Shown here piece after piece: positions 26,379 through 36,250 of a stretch of DNA of 64,000 bases. The stretch covers positions 1 through 64,000 of the forward strand of contig JAFGXF010000045.1 in NCBI GenBank assembly GCA_016936755.1, given 5' to 3'. The position numbers were made by a program, and so were the translations under genes. A model generated the notes under the pieces. It was given only the letters and a program-made list of their open reading frames with translations. It did no database searches and was not told the origin of the DNA. This DNA comes from Anaerolineaceae bacterium (GTDB lineage Bacteria > Chloroflexota > Anaerolineae > Anaerolineales > Anaerolineaceae). The stretch's first letter is position 1, and each line of letters opens with the position of its first letter.

Positions 26379-27376
26379 CTGATAAGTCAGCAGTTGTCTC
26401 AATCATAACGCCCTCATATAACCAGGCCAAATATCTGGAACAGACGATTCAATCTGTTTTATTTCAAAATTATCCAGAAATAGAGTATCTGATCGTGGAT
26501 GGTGCATCTACAGATGGCAGTGTGGACATCATTCGAAAATACGAAGAAAGGATCTCTTATTGGGTAAGCGAAAAAGATCAGGGGCAGGCTGAGGCTATCA
26601 ACAAGGGGTTAAAGCGCGCATCTGGCAAGTACGTTGCCTGGTTGAACTCTGATGATCTCTATTACCATCCAAGTGTGGTCACAGAAGCAGTATCCATTCT
26701 GGAAGCTGACATGCGGCTCGGGATGGTATATGCCGATGGGGTGATGGTGGATGCACATGGACGGCTGTTGGATTGGCATCGTTATCCTCAGTATGGTTTA
26801 CTCGACCTCCTGTCATTCAATGTGATCCTGCAGCCCACGGTTTTTATGCGTCGATCTGTTTTGGAAAAAGTTGGATTCCTCGACCCACATTATGAGTTGG
26901 TACTGGATCATGAGTTATGGATACGGCTGGCCACATATCATCCCATACGGCATGTGAATTCCTTTTGGGCTGTCGAGCGCACACACGAACAGGCTAAAAC
27001 AATTGCGAGTGCGGCCAGATTTGTAGAAGAGGCGTTTGCCTGTATCGAGTCCAAGCAAGCAAGTGGACCATTGGTCAGGACAATAAAAGATAACCAGGCA
27101 AAGATATTTTCTGGGGTGCACGTCTTTTCGGGAAAGCGTTTGATAGATGCTGGATCTTTTAACACTGCCCTGAAGCATTTCCAGTCCGCCTGGAAATATG
27201 ATCCAGTGGCTGTAATAAAGATGTGGTATAAGGTGGTCCAGGCGGCAGGCGGTGCTCTTGGTTTGCGTGGATTGTTCTTTAGATACCGCGCGGCACGTCG
27301 CAGAATCCAACACAACGATAGAAGACTGTATATCGACAAGTCTGGAATTCATTGGTCTTCGGATGAAAAAAGCTAG
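26375..27376 (+). CDS. Glycosyltransferase family 2
   Basis: A 333-residue GT-A enzyme: [35 protein letters not shown] and the metal site WLNSDD, which together define the common GT2 subgroup that builds O-antigen-like glycans. The C-terminal 90 residues (after a predicted acceptor site near [10 protein letters not shown]) are unlike the shorter paralogue at 29093. Coupled on both sides, it overlaps the next gene by 14 bp. Confidence 0.87.
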   Translation: MTDKSAVVSIITPSYNQAKYLEQTIQSVLFQNYPEIEYLIVDGASTDGSVDIIRKYEERISYWVSEKDQGQAEAINKGLKRASGKYVAWLNSDDLYYHPSVVTEAVSILEADMRLGMVYADGVMVDAHGRLLDWHRYPQYGLLDLLSFNVILQPTVFMRRSVLEKVGFLDPHYELVLDHELWIRLATYHPIRHVNSFWAVERTHEQAKTIASAARFVEEAFACIESKQASGPLVRTIKDNQAKIFSGVHVFSGKRLIDAGSFNTALKHFQSAWKYDPVAVIKMWYKVVQAAGGALGLRGLFFRYRAARRRIQHNDRRLYIDKSGIHWSSDEKS

Positions 27377-29096
27377 CATACCCCGAAATACGGCTTTGAC
27401 GCTGGCAGCACTGGCTTTATTCTGTATAAGTTTGCTGCTCAACTGGTCATCATTCTTTCCCACCCTGTCGGAGATCAACCCCTGGGATGAGGCAGGCTAT
27501 GTTAAATCAGGCCAAGAAATGCTGAGAGGGGATATGCCAAACTTTGCCGGCAGCCCACTCACAGCTGTCTTTTATGCTGTACTTAACGTAATTTTTGGTA
27601 ACTCCCCTTACTGGCTGATTTATAGTGTCGCTTCCGGCAGGCTGATTGCATACACTTTGATCTGGTTAAGCGCTTTTTATATTAGTAAGCGTCTGCATCT
27701 GTATGCCTACCCCCTGATCATGCTTTGTATGCTTCTGGCGGCTCCGTTCTTTATAAAAATGCTGCGATTTCCCAGCGACCCAATTTTCCTGGCGTTTGCT
27801 GGTTTGGCATTAGCTGAGATGATCGATTACATACAGTCGTATCAATTCAGACGACTCGTGATGGCAGGACTTTTAATCACTCTGGCTGCCGCTGCCCGGA
27901 ATGATGGATTGATCATCTTTTTAGTGGCATTGGTATGGCTGTTCGTATTTGTGGTAGTCAAAAAAATCAACGGGCGCGCAATTCTGGGGTTCATTATTCC
28001 ATTTATCGTATTGATTGGGGGATATGTATTGATTTATGGATTCCGCACCGGTGATTTTTCACTGGGTACAACCGAGCGTACCTATGATAATTTTGAGGCC
28101 GGACAGATCGCAGTATATAGCGGAGAAGAGGGTTTAAATGCTGCGATTGATGCCAAGCGAGAAGCCCGGCGACTGTTCGGCACCGCGGAAGAGAACGATT
28201 ATTCTGTGGTGAAAGCAATTCTTCGAAACCCTCAGGCTTATCAGCAACGTTTAGACCGGGTGATCCAGGAATTGCCAACCCAGATCATTAAAGCGTATAG
28301 CGGTAAATGGGTGGTGCTGTTAACCGTTTGGGCGGCTTGGGGCTTCATCAGCCTTTACCAGAAGCGTAAGTGGGCGTTGATTAGCCTGCTCACCTTATGG
28401 TGTATGCCATTCCTTTCCGGGTTTATTATAACGATCTTCCGCACAGGACACCTGCTTTTTCCCAGCCTGGTTGTGCTTTCATTTGGATCTGTTGGTTTAT
28501 ATGATTTTGCTTCACGGTTTGATAAAACACACATCCGCTGGATTGGTATGGGGGTCATGGTTGTATTACTTGGAATAGGAGCCATCACGTCGGAATTGGT
28601 TGTTATCTATGCCGCTGGATTGTCTATGCTTGCCATGCTGGTGGCCTGGCTTGGATTCCGGTTCCTGCCAAAACGTTTCCAACAACCAGCGCTTCCGCTG
28701 TTGATGTTCTTGGTGGTTGGATTTATTTTGCATGGTCCTTTTACTGGTATTGCCAAGGCGTCTGTTGATCTACCACCGGAAGAACAAGCCTTGCTGACCA
28801 TGGTTAAGGAGTTGCCCGTCGGAGCGCGTGTTTTAGCAGGTTCTCCAGGAGTTGTTTATGCTGCCAACATGACTTACATGGGACTATCCTCGACTGATGT
28901 TCCCATATTCTCCACGGTACAGGATTTCCAAAAGTGGTTAAACTCGCAAAACATTGAGGCGGTATATATCGATCAATCACTTACCATAGATAACTCTGCG
29001 TATTGGGTCCTGCTTCAAGAATTAGCATACTTATATAGGGTGGTCTATACTGACCCTTCGGGTATTATACAGGTATGGATATTGAGTGATCTATGA
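27363..29096 (+). CDS. GT-C-type membrane glycosyltransferase (paralogue of the 22655 gene)
   Basis: A 577-residue polytopic protein starting at the ATG at 27363 inside the end of the GT2 gene; a frame extension to 27252 exists but lies wholly within that gene and adds a non-family N-terminus. INPWDEAGY matches the first-loop motif of the 22655 protein (LNLWDEAVY), and [17 protein letters not shown] and AEENDYSVV also correspond. Lipid-linked sugar transferase by family. Confidence 0.78.
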   Translation: MKKASIPRNTALTLAALALFCISLLLNWSSFFPTLSEINPWDEAGYVKSGQEMLRGDMPNFAGSPLTAVFYAVLNVIFGNSPYWLIYSVASGRLIAYTLIWLSAFYISKRLHLYAYPLIMLCMLLAAPFFIKMLRFPSDPIFLAFAGLALAEMIDYIQSYQFRRLVMAGLLITLAAAARNDGLIIFLVALVWLFVFVVVKKINGRAILGFIIPFIVLIGGYVLIYGFRTGDFSLGTTERTYDNFEAGQIAVYSGEEGLNAAIDAKREARRLFGTAEENDYSVVKAILRNPQAYQQRLDRVIQELPTQIIKAYSGKWVVLLTVWAAWGFISLYQKRKWALISLLTLWCMPFLSGFIITIFRTGHLLFPSLVVLSFGSVGLYDFASRFDKTHIRWIGMGVMVVLLGIGAITSELVVIYAAGLSMLAMLVAWLGFRFLPKRFQQPALPLLMFLVVGFILHGPFTGIAKASVDLPPEEQALLTMVKELPVGARVLAGSPGVVYAANMTYMGLSSTDVPIFSTVQDFQKWLNSQNIEAVYIDQSLTIDNSAYWVLLQELAYLYRVVYTDPSGIIQVWILSDL

Positions 29097-29899
29097 GAAA
29101 GGTTGGCAATATGCAACCGTTGGTATCGATTGTGACGCCATCACGTAACCAGGCACGTTTCCTGGAAGATACCATGAAATCAGTCATATCACAGGATTAT
29201 CCTCGCATCGAATACTTGGTAATTGACGGAAATTCAAGTGATGGAAGCAGGAAGATTATCCAAAAGTATCAGAAGGAGCTGACGTACTGGGTATCGGAAC
29301 CTGATCAGGGACAGACGGATGCTATAAATAAGGGATTTTCCCATGCCAGCGGAGATATACTTGCCTGGTTAAACTCGGATGACGCATACCTGCCAGGTAC
29401 TGTCACCCGGGCTGTAGATTATCTCAACACTCATCCCGAGGTTGGGATGGTTTATGGAGATGCCTTGTACATAGATGAATGTGGGCGGGTGATTGGGAAG
29501 TTCCCGGCGCGCCAGACCAATTACAATCGACTACGACAGGGATTTGTTCATATTCCACAACAATCGGCTTTCTTCCGGACCGCTTTATGGAAACAGGTTG
29601 GCCCACTTGATCCGGGATTTTATTTTGCCATGGATTATGACTTGTGGGTGCGCATCTCCCGCATTTCTACGATTGCATACCATCCTGAAACCTGGTCATT
29701 ATTTCGCCTTCACCCAGATGCCAAGACAATTGAAGCGGATAATCGCTGTTGGCCAGAAATGATTAGAGTGCATCGAAGGGATGGCGGGAGTTGGGTGTCA
29801 CTAATAATGGCAAAGTACATGCTCAGGCGTTTTCTGGCGCCCGTGATTAATTATCGTCGCAGGCGCATGATCTCAAAAGCGGCCCGCGATAGCAAATGA
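29093..29899 (+). CDS. Glycosyltransferase family 2
   Basis: A 268-residue GT-A enzyme: SIVTPSRNQARFLED, IDGNSSDGS, DQGQTDAINKG, WLNSDD and AMDYDLWVRI. It is a shorter paralogue of the 26375 protein. It overlaps the upstream GT-C gene (ATGA) and is the last gene of the glycan locus; the next gene has its own promoter. Confidence 0.87.
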   Translation: MRKVGNMQPLVSIVTPSRNQARFLEDTMKSVISQDYPRIEYLVIDGNSSDGSRKIIQKYQKELTYWVSEPDQGQTDAINKGFSHASGDILAWLNSDDAYLPGTVTRAVDYLNTHPEVGMVYGDALYIDECGRVIGKFPARQTNYNRLRQGFVHIPQQSAFFRTALWKQVGPLDPGFYFAMDYDLWVRISRISTIAYHPETWSLFRLHPDAKTIEADNRCWPEMIRVHRRDGGSWVSLIMAKYMLRRFLAPVINYRRRRMISKAARDSK

Positions 29900-29917
29900 T
29901 GCACCTTTGACGTGCAT
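29899..29917. promoter_or_regulatory. Inverted repeat over the P5CDH-operon -35 box
   Basis: ATGCAC-N7-GTGCAT, a perfect 6-bp dyad whose centre contains the -35 hexamer of the downstream promoter. It could be an operator, or a weak terminator for the glycan operon since GTTTTC follows. Confidence 0.4.
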
Positions 29918-29935
29918 GTTTTCATCGGCTATACT
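29907..29935 (+). promoter_or_regulatory. Sigma-70-type promoter of the amino-acid catabolic operon
   Basis: TTGACG, a 17-bp spacer, then TATACT. Transcription should begin near 29942, giving a short leader with AGGAGGT at 29969-29975, six bases before the ATG at 29982. Confidence 0.7.
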
Positions 29936-29981
29936 ATATCCGGTGAGATAATCCAAAACTCAAGATTCAGGAGGTCAATTC

Positions 29982-31568
29982 ATGTCAGCTGGTTCATCTT
30001 TTAAGCTTACTTACGCCACCATGTTCAATCCACCGGAGGAATTGCATACTCGTTTTTCTAACGCATTGGATAAGATCAAAGCAAACTTGGGAAAAGAACA
30101 TGCCATGATCATTGATGGCAAGGATGTGCTTGCAAAGGAAAAATTCGAGGATCGATCTCCAGCCAATACCGATATCGTATTAGGAGTATTTCAAAAAGGC
30201 ACAGCCGACGACGCCAATAAGGCGCTGGTCGCTGCACGCAAAGCGTTTCCCACGTGGAGTCATATGAAATGGCAGGAGCGTGTTGCGTTGGTACGACGGG
30301 CGGCTGAGATCATGGACCGGCGTATCTATGAAATCAGCGCCGTGGTCTCCATGGAAGTGGGCAAGAATCGCATGGAGGCATTGGGCGATGTGGCAGAGAC
30401 GGCTGACCTTATACGCTATTCCTGTGATCGGATGGAAGCCAACGATGGCTTTATTGCCAAGATGAGCAAAGACCCGTTGGTTGGTTTTAATGCGACCAAC
30501 ACCTCGGTCCTGCGACCCTATGGCGTCTGGTTGGTTATCAGCCCATTTAATTTCCCATGCGCATTAACCGGTGGCCCTGCTGGCGCTGCACTTGTGACTG
30601 GCAACACGCTGGTTATGAAACCCGCCACTGATACTCCCTGGACGACCCGGTTGATCGCTGAATGTTTCCGCGAGGCAGGTCTGCCGGACGGAGTTTACAA
30701 TTTCATCAGTGGGCCAGGTTCAACTCTCGGACAGGCGGCCATTGATAATCCGGAAGTGGATGGCATCACCTTTACCGGTTCATATGATGTGGGTATGAAG
30801 ATCTATCGTGATTTTGGTGGAGGTAAATGGGTTCGCCCTACGATTCTGGAGCTGGGTGGCAAGAACCCTGTAATCGTCTCGAAAAAAGCCAATCTCGAAG
30901 ATGCGGCAGTCGGAATCACCCGTTCAGCATTTGGTTTACAGGGACAGAAATGTTCTGCTGCCTCTCGGGTTTATATTCAGGAAGATGTCTACGATGAATT
31001 GGTGGCCAAGATCATCGACATGACCAGCAAGTTGGTCATCGGTGAACCAACTGACCGCAAGACCTACATGGGACCTGTGATTAATAAAAGTTCCTACGCG
31101 GATTATCAAAAGTTTGTTGCCGAACTGTCCAAATCGGGTCGTATCCTGACGGGTGGAAAGATCTTGACGGACGGGGAATTCGCAAAGGGCTATTTCTGTT
31201 CCCCAACAATTGTTGTCGATCTGGATATCAATCATCCCCTATGGAAAACTGAAATGTTCCTGCCGATTGTCACAATTGCGAAGGTAAAGGATATGGAAAC
31301 TGCCATGGTATATGCGAATGATGTGAGTTATGGCCTGACAGCGGGCTTCTATGGCAGCCAGAAAGAGGCTGACTGGTTCTTCGATAATATTGAAGCTGGT
31401 GTGACATATGCCAATCGACCACAAGGCGCCACAACCGGTGCCTGGCCGGGTTTCCAGCCATTTGGAGGTTGGAAGGGATCAGGCTCAAGCGGCAAGAATG
31501 GCGGCGGATTGTACTACTTGCCGTTATATATGCGTGAACAAATCCACACACTGATAAAACGCGCTTAA
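29982..31568 (+). CDS. 1-pyrroline-5-carboxylate (glutamate semialdehyde) dehydrogenase family protein
   Basis: A 528-residue NAD(P)-dependent aldehyde dehydrogenase. SPFNFP (187-192), FTGS, catalytic Glu290 (LELGGK) and nucleophile Cys324 (GQKCSAAS) are intact. The length and the N-terminal segment ending DGKDV fit the P5CDH (PruA/RocA) branch, which oxidises glutamate semialdehyde to glutamate. No proline dehydrogenase lies beside it; other aldehyde substrates are possible. It heads an operon with a CoA-transferase and urocanate hydratase. Confidence 0.85.
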   Translation: MSAGSSFKLTYATMFNPPEELHTRFSNALDKIKANLGKEHAMIIDGKDVLAKEKFEDRSPANTDIVLGVFQKGTADDANKALVAARKAFPTWSHMKWQERVALVRRAAEIMDRRIYEISAVVSMEVGKNRMEALGDVAETADLIRYSCDRMEANDGFIAKMSKDPLVGFNATNTSVLRPYGVWLVISPFNFPCALTGGPAGAALVTGNTLVMKPATDTPWTTRLIAECFREAGLPDGVYNFISGPGSTLGQAAIDNPEVDGITFTGSYDVGMKIYRDFGGGKWVRPTILELGGKNPVIVSKKANLEDAAVGITRSAFGLQGQKCSAASRVYIQEDVYDELVAKIIDMTSKLVIGEPTDRKTYMGPVINKSSYADYQKFVAELSKSGRILTGGKILTDGEFAKGYFCSPTIVVDLDINHPLWKTEMFLPIVTIAKVKDMETAMVYANDVSYGLTAGFYGSQKEADWFFDNIEAGVTYANRPQGATTGAWPGFQPFGGWKGSGSSGKNGGGLYYLPLYMREQIHTLIKRA

Positions 31569-31588
31569 ATTTGATGCGGTCAATTTGA

Positions 31589-32491
31589 ATGACCAAACTT
31601 ACAACTTTATCCAAAGCGATTGAGGTTCATGTCCACGATGGCGATACGATTTATGCGGCTGGATTCACCCACCTTATTCCCTATGCAGCAGGGCATGAAA
31701 TAATTCGCCAGAAACGCAAGGATTTGATACTGGCCAGAGCCACTCCGGATTTGATCTATGATCAAATGGTTGCTGCTGGGTGTGCCCAGAAACTCATCTT
31801 TTCATATATTGGAAATCCGGGAGTTGGCTCACTGCGCATTATTCGCTCAGAGATCGAATCTGGCCATATTGAGATTGAAGAATATTCGCATTTTTCGATG
31901 ATCAGTCGATTGCAGGCTGGCGCCTCTGGTCTGCCATTCATCCCAATGAATCAGACAGCAGCTGAGGATCTGGAACATGCCAACCCTCAATACAAGCGAA
32001 TCAAAGATCCCTATACAGGACAAGAAGTAGTGGTTGTGCCAGCATTGAATCCGGATGTGGCCATTGTCCATGTTCAGAGAGCTGACCAGAATGGAAATTC
32101 ACAGATATGGGGTATTCTGGGTGAACAAAAAGAAGCTGCTTTTGCGGCCGACCGGGTCATCATAACCGCGGAAGAAATAGTGGATGAGGATATTATTCGC
32201 TCCGATCCTAACCGGACCCTGATACCCGGATTCATTGTCGATGCCGTATGTCAGGTTCCTTATGCGGCGCATCCATCCTACACACAAGGGTATTATGACC
32301 GGGACAATGCTTTTTACCTGGAGTGGGATAAAATCAGTGAGACCAAAGAGGGAATAAATAACTACCTGGACGAGTGGGTGTATGGTTTACCGGACCGGCA
32401 AGCATATTGGCAAAAGCTGGGTACCGAGATGCACAAGAGACTAAAAGTGAAGGATCGTTTCAGTGCACCAGTTAACTATGGAGCTTATTGA
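31589..32491 (+). CDS. CoA-transferase subunit A (glutaconate CoA-transferase type)
   Basis: A 300-residue class I CoA-transferase alpha subunit. The start has HDGDTIYAAGFTH, equivalent to the DG-x-T-xxxGG motif, and later ALNPDVAIVHVQRAD matches the GctA/IpdA branch. It pairs with subunit B three bases downstream. In glutamate fermentation by the 2-hydroxyglutarate route GctAB moves CoA to hydroxyglutarate; IpdAB ring-opening enzymes are the close alternative. Confidence 0.82.
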   Translation: MTKLTTLSKAIEVHVHDGDTIYAAGFTHLIPYAAGHEIIRQKRKDLILARATPDLIYDQMVAAGCAQKLIFSYIGNPGVGSLRIIRSEIESGHIEIEEYSHFSMISRLQAGASGLPFIPMNQTAAEDLEHANPQYKRIKDPYTGQEVVVVPALNPDVAIVHVQRADQNGNSQIWGILGEQKEAAFAADRVIITAEEIVDEDIIRSDPNRTLIPGFIVDAVCQVPYAAHPSYTQGYYDRDNAFYLEWDKISETKEGINNYLDEWVYGLPDRQAYWQKLGTEMHKRLKVKDRFSAPVNYGAY

Positions 32492-32494
32492 TCC

Positions 32495-33262
32495 ATGGAA
32501 TATTCCTCTTCGGAGTTAATGACAGTCAACGCGGCACGTCTGTTGCGCGATGGCGACACGGTCTTTGTCGGTGTCGGTCTTCCCAACCTGGCATGCAATC
32601 TGGCCAGGCATACACATGCACCCAACTTGTTGATGATATACGAGGCTGGGGTGATTGGTGCCCGCCCGGAACGACTACCGCTTTCGATTGGTGATCCAAC
32701 ACTGGTCAGTGGCGCTACAGCTGTCTGCAGCATGTATGATATTTTTACACTTTACCTTCAGAGGGGAAATGTGGATGTCGGTTTTTTGGGGGGCGCGCAG
32801 ATCGATCAGTTCGGAAATATCAATGCAACAGTGATTGGTGATTACCAGCATCCCAAGGTAAGACTACCCGGTTCGGGTGGCTCAATGGAAATGGCTGCAT
32901 GGGCGAACCGGTGTTATATCATCACGCCCCATCAAACGCGCCGTTTCCCAAAGAAGGTCGACTTTCGCACATCGGCAGGTTTTCTCGCTTCAAGGGCAGA
33001 ACGCGTGAGCAAGGGAGTACGGGGAGGTGGTCCCCAGGCTGTGGTAACGGATCTGGGGTTGATGGAACCTGATGAAAATGGCGAGTTAATATTGACTTCC
33101 CTGCACCCCGGGATAAGCGTGGATCAAGCGCGAAAAAACACCGGCTGGGAATTAAAAGTATCACCGCGGTGTAACGTAACGGAACCCCCCACTGCAAGTG
33201 AATTGCAAATATTGCGGGATGAGTTGGACCCAACAGGCATTTACATAAAGGACGGTAAGTAA
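32495..33262 (+). CDS. CoA-transferase subunit B (glutaconate CoA-transferase type)
   Basis: A 255-residue beta subunit. YEAGVIGA (49-56) contains Glu50 at the position of the catalytic Glu of class I CoA-transferases, which forms the glutamyl-CoA thioester; [10 protein letters not shown] and the RLPGSGGS loop are also typical. It forms a heteromer with the 31589 product. GGAG lies upstream of the ATG at an imperfect spacing, so translation may be coupled to subunit A. Confidence 0.82.
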   Translation: MEYSSSELMTVNAARLLRDGDTVFVGVGLPNLACNLARHTHAPNLLMIYEAGVIGARPERLPLSIGDPTLVSGATAVCSMYDIFTLYLQRGNVDVGFLGGAQIDQFGNINATVIGDYQHPKVRLPGSGGSMEMAAWANRCYIITPHQTRRFPKKVDFRTSAGFLASRAERVSKGVRGGGPQAVVTDLGLMEPDENGELILTSLHPGISVDQARKNTGWELKVSPRCNVTEPPTASELQILRDELDPTGIYIKDGK

Positions 33263-33285
33263 CCGCTCTCTTTATAAGAGGTGAC

Positions 33286-34938
33286 ATGGTGAACTCAAGA
33301 ATGATGAAAGCCCCCCGCGGAAAGCATCTAACTTGTAAAACCTGGCAAACCGAAGCAGCATACCGGATGCTGCAGAATAACCTTGATCCAGAGGTGGCGG
33401 AAAAACCTGAGGACTTGGTGGTATACGGGGGGCAGGGGAAAGCCGCTCGAAACTGGGAAGCTTTGGATGCTATCTTGGAGACACTGCGGGAATTGGAAAG
33501 TGATGAAACCCTGCTGGTGCAATCAGGGAAACCAGTGGCGGTCTTTCAGACACACGAGAACGCACCGCGGGTATTAATCGCCAATTCAAACCTTGTTCCT
33601 CATTGGGCAACCCAGACTCACTTTGATGATCTGTCTGCCCGGGGGTTGATGATGTACGGGCAAATGACAGCAGGCTCCTGGATCTATATCGGTACACAGG
33701 GAATACTGCAGGGCACATTCGAAACACTGGCCGCATTGGCTGCAAAAAAAGGATGGGATTCACTTAAAGGTAAATTCGTGCTGACGGCTGGGCTTGGCGG
33801 AATGGGTGGTGCGCAACCCCTGGCAATCACGATGAATGAGGGTGTCGGTTTGATCGTGGAGGTCGATCCAGAACATGCATTACGCCGGCGCGACATCGGC
33901 TATGTGGATGTAGTGGTGGATACCCTGGACGAGGCTATGGGGCTGGTGGAAGTAGCAAAGAGAGAGGCTGAACCCAGATCAATCGGTTTGGTCGGAAATG
34001 CAGCAGATATTTACCCTGAACTGGTCATGCGTGGTGTGATACCGGATGTGGTAACCGATCAGACACCGGCACATGACGTGTTAATGTATGTGCCTGCAGG
34101 TTTAAGCGTTAAACAAGCGAATGAGTTACGCAAAGGGGATCCTGAAACATATCAGAGAAGATCATTGGATTCAATTTCACATCATGTACAAGCCATGCTT
34201 GAGTTTCAAAAGCGTGGCTCCGAAGTATTTGATTATGGAAATAATCTCAGGCAACGGGCTTATGATAATGGGATTGGTGCGGCATTCGATTTTCCCGGTT
34301 TCGTACCTGCTTACATTCGACCATTGTTCTGCCAGGGGAAGGGACCCTTCCGATGGGTGGCGTTATCTGGAGACCCGGAGGATATCTACCGCACGGATGA
34401 GGCGATCCTGAGGCTTTTCCCGGAAGATGAACATTTATCACGTTGGTTGAAAATGGCACATGAAAAAGTCCCATTTCAGGGATTACCCGCCCGCATTTGC
34501 TGGTTGGGTTACGGCGAGCGTGCCAGGGCTGGATTGGAGTTTAACCGTCTTGTCGCAGATGGAATTGTTCAAGCCCCAATTGTTATCGGGCGCGATCACT
34601 TGGACGCGGGATCGGTAGCATCTCCCAATCGGGAAACGGAAGGTATGCTGGATGGAAGTGATGCCATCAGCGATTGGCCGATCCTGAATGCAATGATCAA
34701 TGCAGTAAATGGTGCTACTTGGGTTTCATTTCACCATGGTGGTGGTGTGGGAATAGGATATAGCCAGCATGCCGGACAGGTGATTGTTGCAGACGGCACA
34801 GCAGAGGCAGCAAAAAGGCTTGAGCGTGTACTAACATGCGACCCCGGGCTGGGGGTTGCCCGGCATGTTGACGCCGGATATCCAGAGGCACTGGAATGGG
34901 CCAGGCGGTATGATATAAAAATTCCCATGATGAAATAA
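33286..34938 (+). CDS. hutU: Urocanate hydratase
   Basis: A 550-residue NAD+-dependent enzyme that hydrates urocanate to imidazolone propionate, the second step of histidine degradation. NAD-binding GLGGMGGAQ is at 169-177, the conserved catalytic-site Cys is Cys405 (ARICWLGYG), and [10 protein letters not shown] is near the end; length matches the family (about 550-560). RBS AGAGGTGA precedes the ATG. HutH, HutI and formiminoglutamate enzymes are not in this window. Confidence 0.95.
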   Translation: MVNSRMMKAPRGKHLTCKTWQTEAAYRMLQNNLDPEVAEKPEDLVVYGGQGKAARNWEALDAILETLRELESDETLLVQSGKPVAVFQTHENAPRVLIANSNLVPHWATQTHFDDLSARGLMMYGQMTAGSWIYIGTQGILQGTFETLAALAAKKGWDSLKGKFVLTAGLGGMGGAQPLAITMNEGVGLIVEVDPEHALRRRDIGYVDVVVDTLDEAMGLVEVAKREAEPRSIGLVGNAADIYPELVMRGVIPDVVTDQTPAHDVLMYVPAGLSVKQANELRKGDPETYQRRSLDSISHHVQAMLEFQKRGSEVFDYGNNLRQRAYDNGIGAAFDFPGFVPAYIRPLFCQGKGPFRWVALSGDPEDIYRTDEAILRLFPEDEHLSRWLKMAHEKVPFQGLPARICWLGYGERARAGLEFNRLVADGIVQAPIVIGRDHLDAGSVASPNRETEGMLDGSDAISDWPILNAMINAVNGATWVSFHHGGGVGIGYSQHAGQVIVADGTAEAAKRLERVLTCDPGLGVARHVDAGYPEALEWARRYDIKIPMMK

Positions 34939-34957
34939 TGAAGAAGCTGTAAAAATG

Positions 34958-34985
34958 AAAAGCCACCCATTCTTGGGTGGCTTTT
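34958..34985. terminator. Bidirectional intrinsic terminator
   Basis: AAAAGCCACCCA, loop TTCT, then the exact complement ending in TTTT: a 12-bp stem with A and T runs on both sides. It sits between the convergent hutU and lipoprotein genes and should end both transcripts. Confidence 0.88.
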
Positions 34986-35001
34986 GTGGTTCATTAATTT
35001 C

Positions 35002-35871
35002 TTAAGGGCAATGTTCCAATGTAACATCGTAATACACTGGACTGCGAACAAGTGTACCGTCAGGTTGTTGTACCACGATTTGATATCCCAACCAGGCTTT
35101 TTCATAACTGGCATAATAAGGGATATCAGCCATGGAGTCGATGGTCACATGATAATATCCGGTTCCTGTGTTGGTCATGTGTTTGCCGTCATCCCAATCT
35201 GTAAACTTTCCAGAGTCTTTATCATCCAGACGCACAAATATATATACATAACGGATCCCAGCCGGATTGTTGATGCCAACGGAAAAGTTAATCGTGTGGG
35301 AACCGCAACTTTCACTGCCATAATAGAATTTCTGGGTGGATTTAATTAAACTGGTGATTATTCCTTCTCCTCCAACGTTCATCGTTGGTAATGACTCGGT
35401 TGGCATGGGGATGTCAATGGTGGGGATGGAGGGATCCACGGTGCTCTCAACAGTTGGATTGATTGTCACAGTCGAAGTTGAAGGCTCAACAATGACCGTT
35501 ACATATGAATACGGTCCCCATTCACCCTTCTGATTTTGCGCCCGTGTTTGAAGCAGATAGTTTCCGGGTGCAGGGGGTGTCCAGACATACCGCATCAGAA
35601 CAAACCCAGTTCCTGGAGCAGGATTCGGTAAAATCGTCACCGGCACACTGTTCACTGCCAATTCCAATTGGGTCACTTCAGTCAAGTCTGATCCGTGATA
35701 AACAATTTCATATGGCGCCTGTTGTATCACATCACCATCTTTGGGCAGGTCAATGGCTGCCAAGGCCGGCGACTCCGGGATTGCCACCGTCGATGTCTGA
35801 GGTGTCAGGGTGCAGCTTAACATCGCCACCGAAAGGATTAGCAATCCGGTAAGAAGTCGTCCTTTGATCAT
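35002..35871 (-). CDS. Lipoprotein with Ig-like region
   Basis: A 289-residue exported protein. ATG at 35871 has AAGGAGAG upstream and gives a normal signal: MIKGR, a hydrophobic stretch, lipobox ending at Cys20. A longer frame to 35934 would bury the signal. Residues 30-135 look like an Ig-type domain (strands, then WTPPAPGNY), a Ser/Thr/Pro linker follows, and the C-terminal domain holds two Cys (in GSESCGSH and at the end) that might pair. Function unknown; similar three-part lipoproteins are common in Chloroflexota. Confidence 0.75.
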   Translation of the reverse strand: MIKGRLLTGLLILSVAMLSCTLTPQTSTVAIPESPALAAIDLPKDGDVIQQAPYEIVYHGSDLTEVTQLELAVNSVPVTILPNPAPGTGFVLMRYVWTPPAPGNYLLQTRAQNQKGEWGPYSYVTVIVEPSTSTVTINPTVESTVDPSIPTIDIPMPTESLPTMNVGGEGIITSLIKSTQKFYYGSESCGSHTINFSVGINNPAGIRYVYIFVRLDDKDSGKFTDWDDGKHMTNTGTGYYHVTIDSMADIPYYASYEKAWLGYQIVVQQPDGTLVRSPVYYDVTLEHCP

Positions 35872-35905
35872 AGCCCTCTCCTTGGTTAAAAGTACTAACA
35901 GTGTA

Positions 35906-35934
35906 ATTGTAAAACGAACTGCTATGAGAATCAA
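35906..35934 (-). promoter_or_regulatory. Promoter of the lipoprotein gene
   Basis: On the minus strand, TTGATT, 17 bp, TACAAT; start of transcription near 35899, leaving a leader of about 28 nt with AAGGAGAG. Confidence 0.55.
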
Positions 35935-36232
35935 GACTAAATTAGTTCCAACAAATGTGCCAGTCAGATTAGGTCAGTCATAATACTTAAATACCGGCAG
36001 TAATATTGGTTCTGGTTGCTCCGGATATGGGTAAGCTTGCAGACGGAATAAATATCGACTGATCGACTCGCGTGCATATTGTATGAAGATTTGATATCTG
36101 GCTGATAACAACCTGGTGATTGGGGTGGTTCTAATAATGACGACTAATATAATGAGTAAACGGGTATGTGTTTAGACACATCGTGATATTGTTCAAGTAT
36201 GCGAATGACTGGTGAATGGTAATAAATAATGG
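35935..36232. other. Intergenic region between the lipoprotein gene and murJ
   Basis: No gene is visible. The one structure I see is a perfect short hairpin ATGTGT-TTAG-ACACAT at 36166-36181, about 57 bp before the murJ -10 box; it could be an operator but has no other support. Confidence 0.4.
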
Positions 36233-36238
36233 GTGGGA

Positions 36239-36244
36239 TATAAT
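36239..36244 (+). promoter_or_regulatory. -10 box of murJ, probably leaderless
   Basis: TATAAT ends six bases before the GTG at 36251, so transcription would start at or next to that codon. No clear -35 hexamer is present. Confidence 0.5.
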
Positions 36245-36250
36245 CAACCC

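Noticed and set aside
27252-27362. Longer start for the 27363 GT-C gene
   Set aside because: The added 37 residues lie fully within the GT2 gene in another frame and do not match the paralogue at 22655.
26915-27478. 187-residue minus-strand frame across the GT2/GT-C junction
   Set aside because: Spans two well-supported plus-strand genes and has no coding signature.
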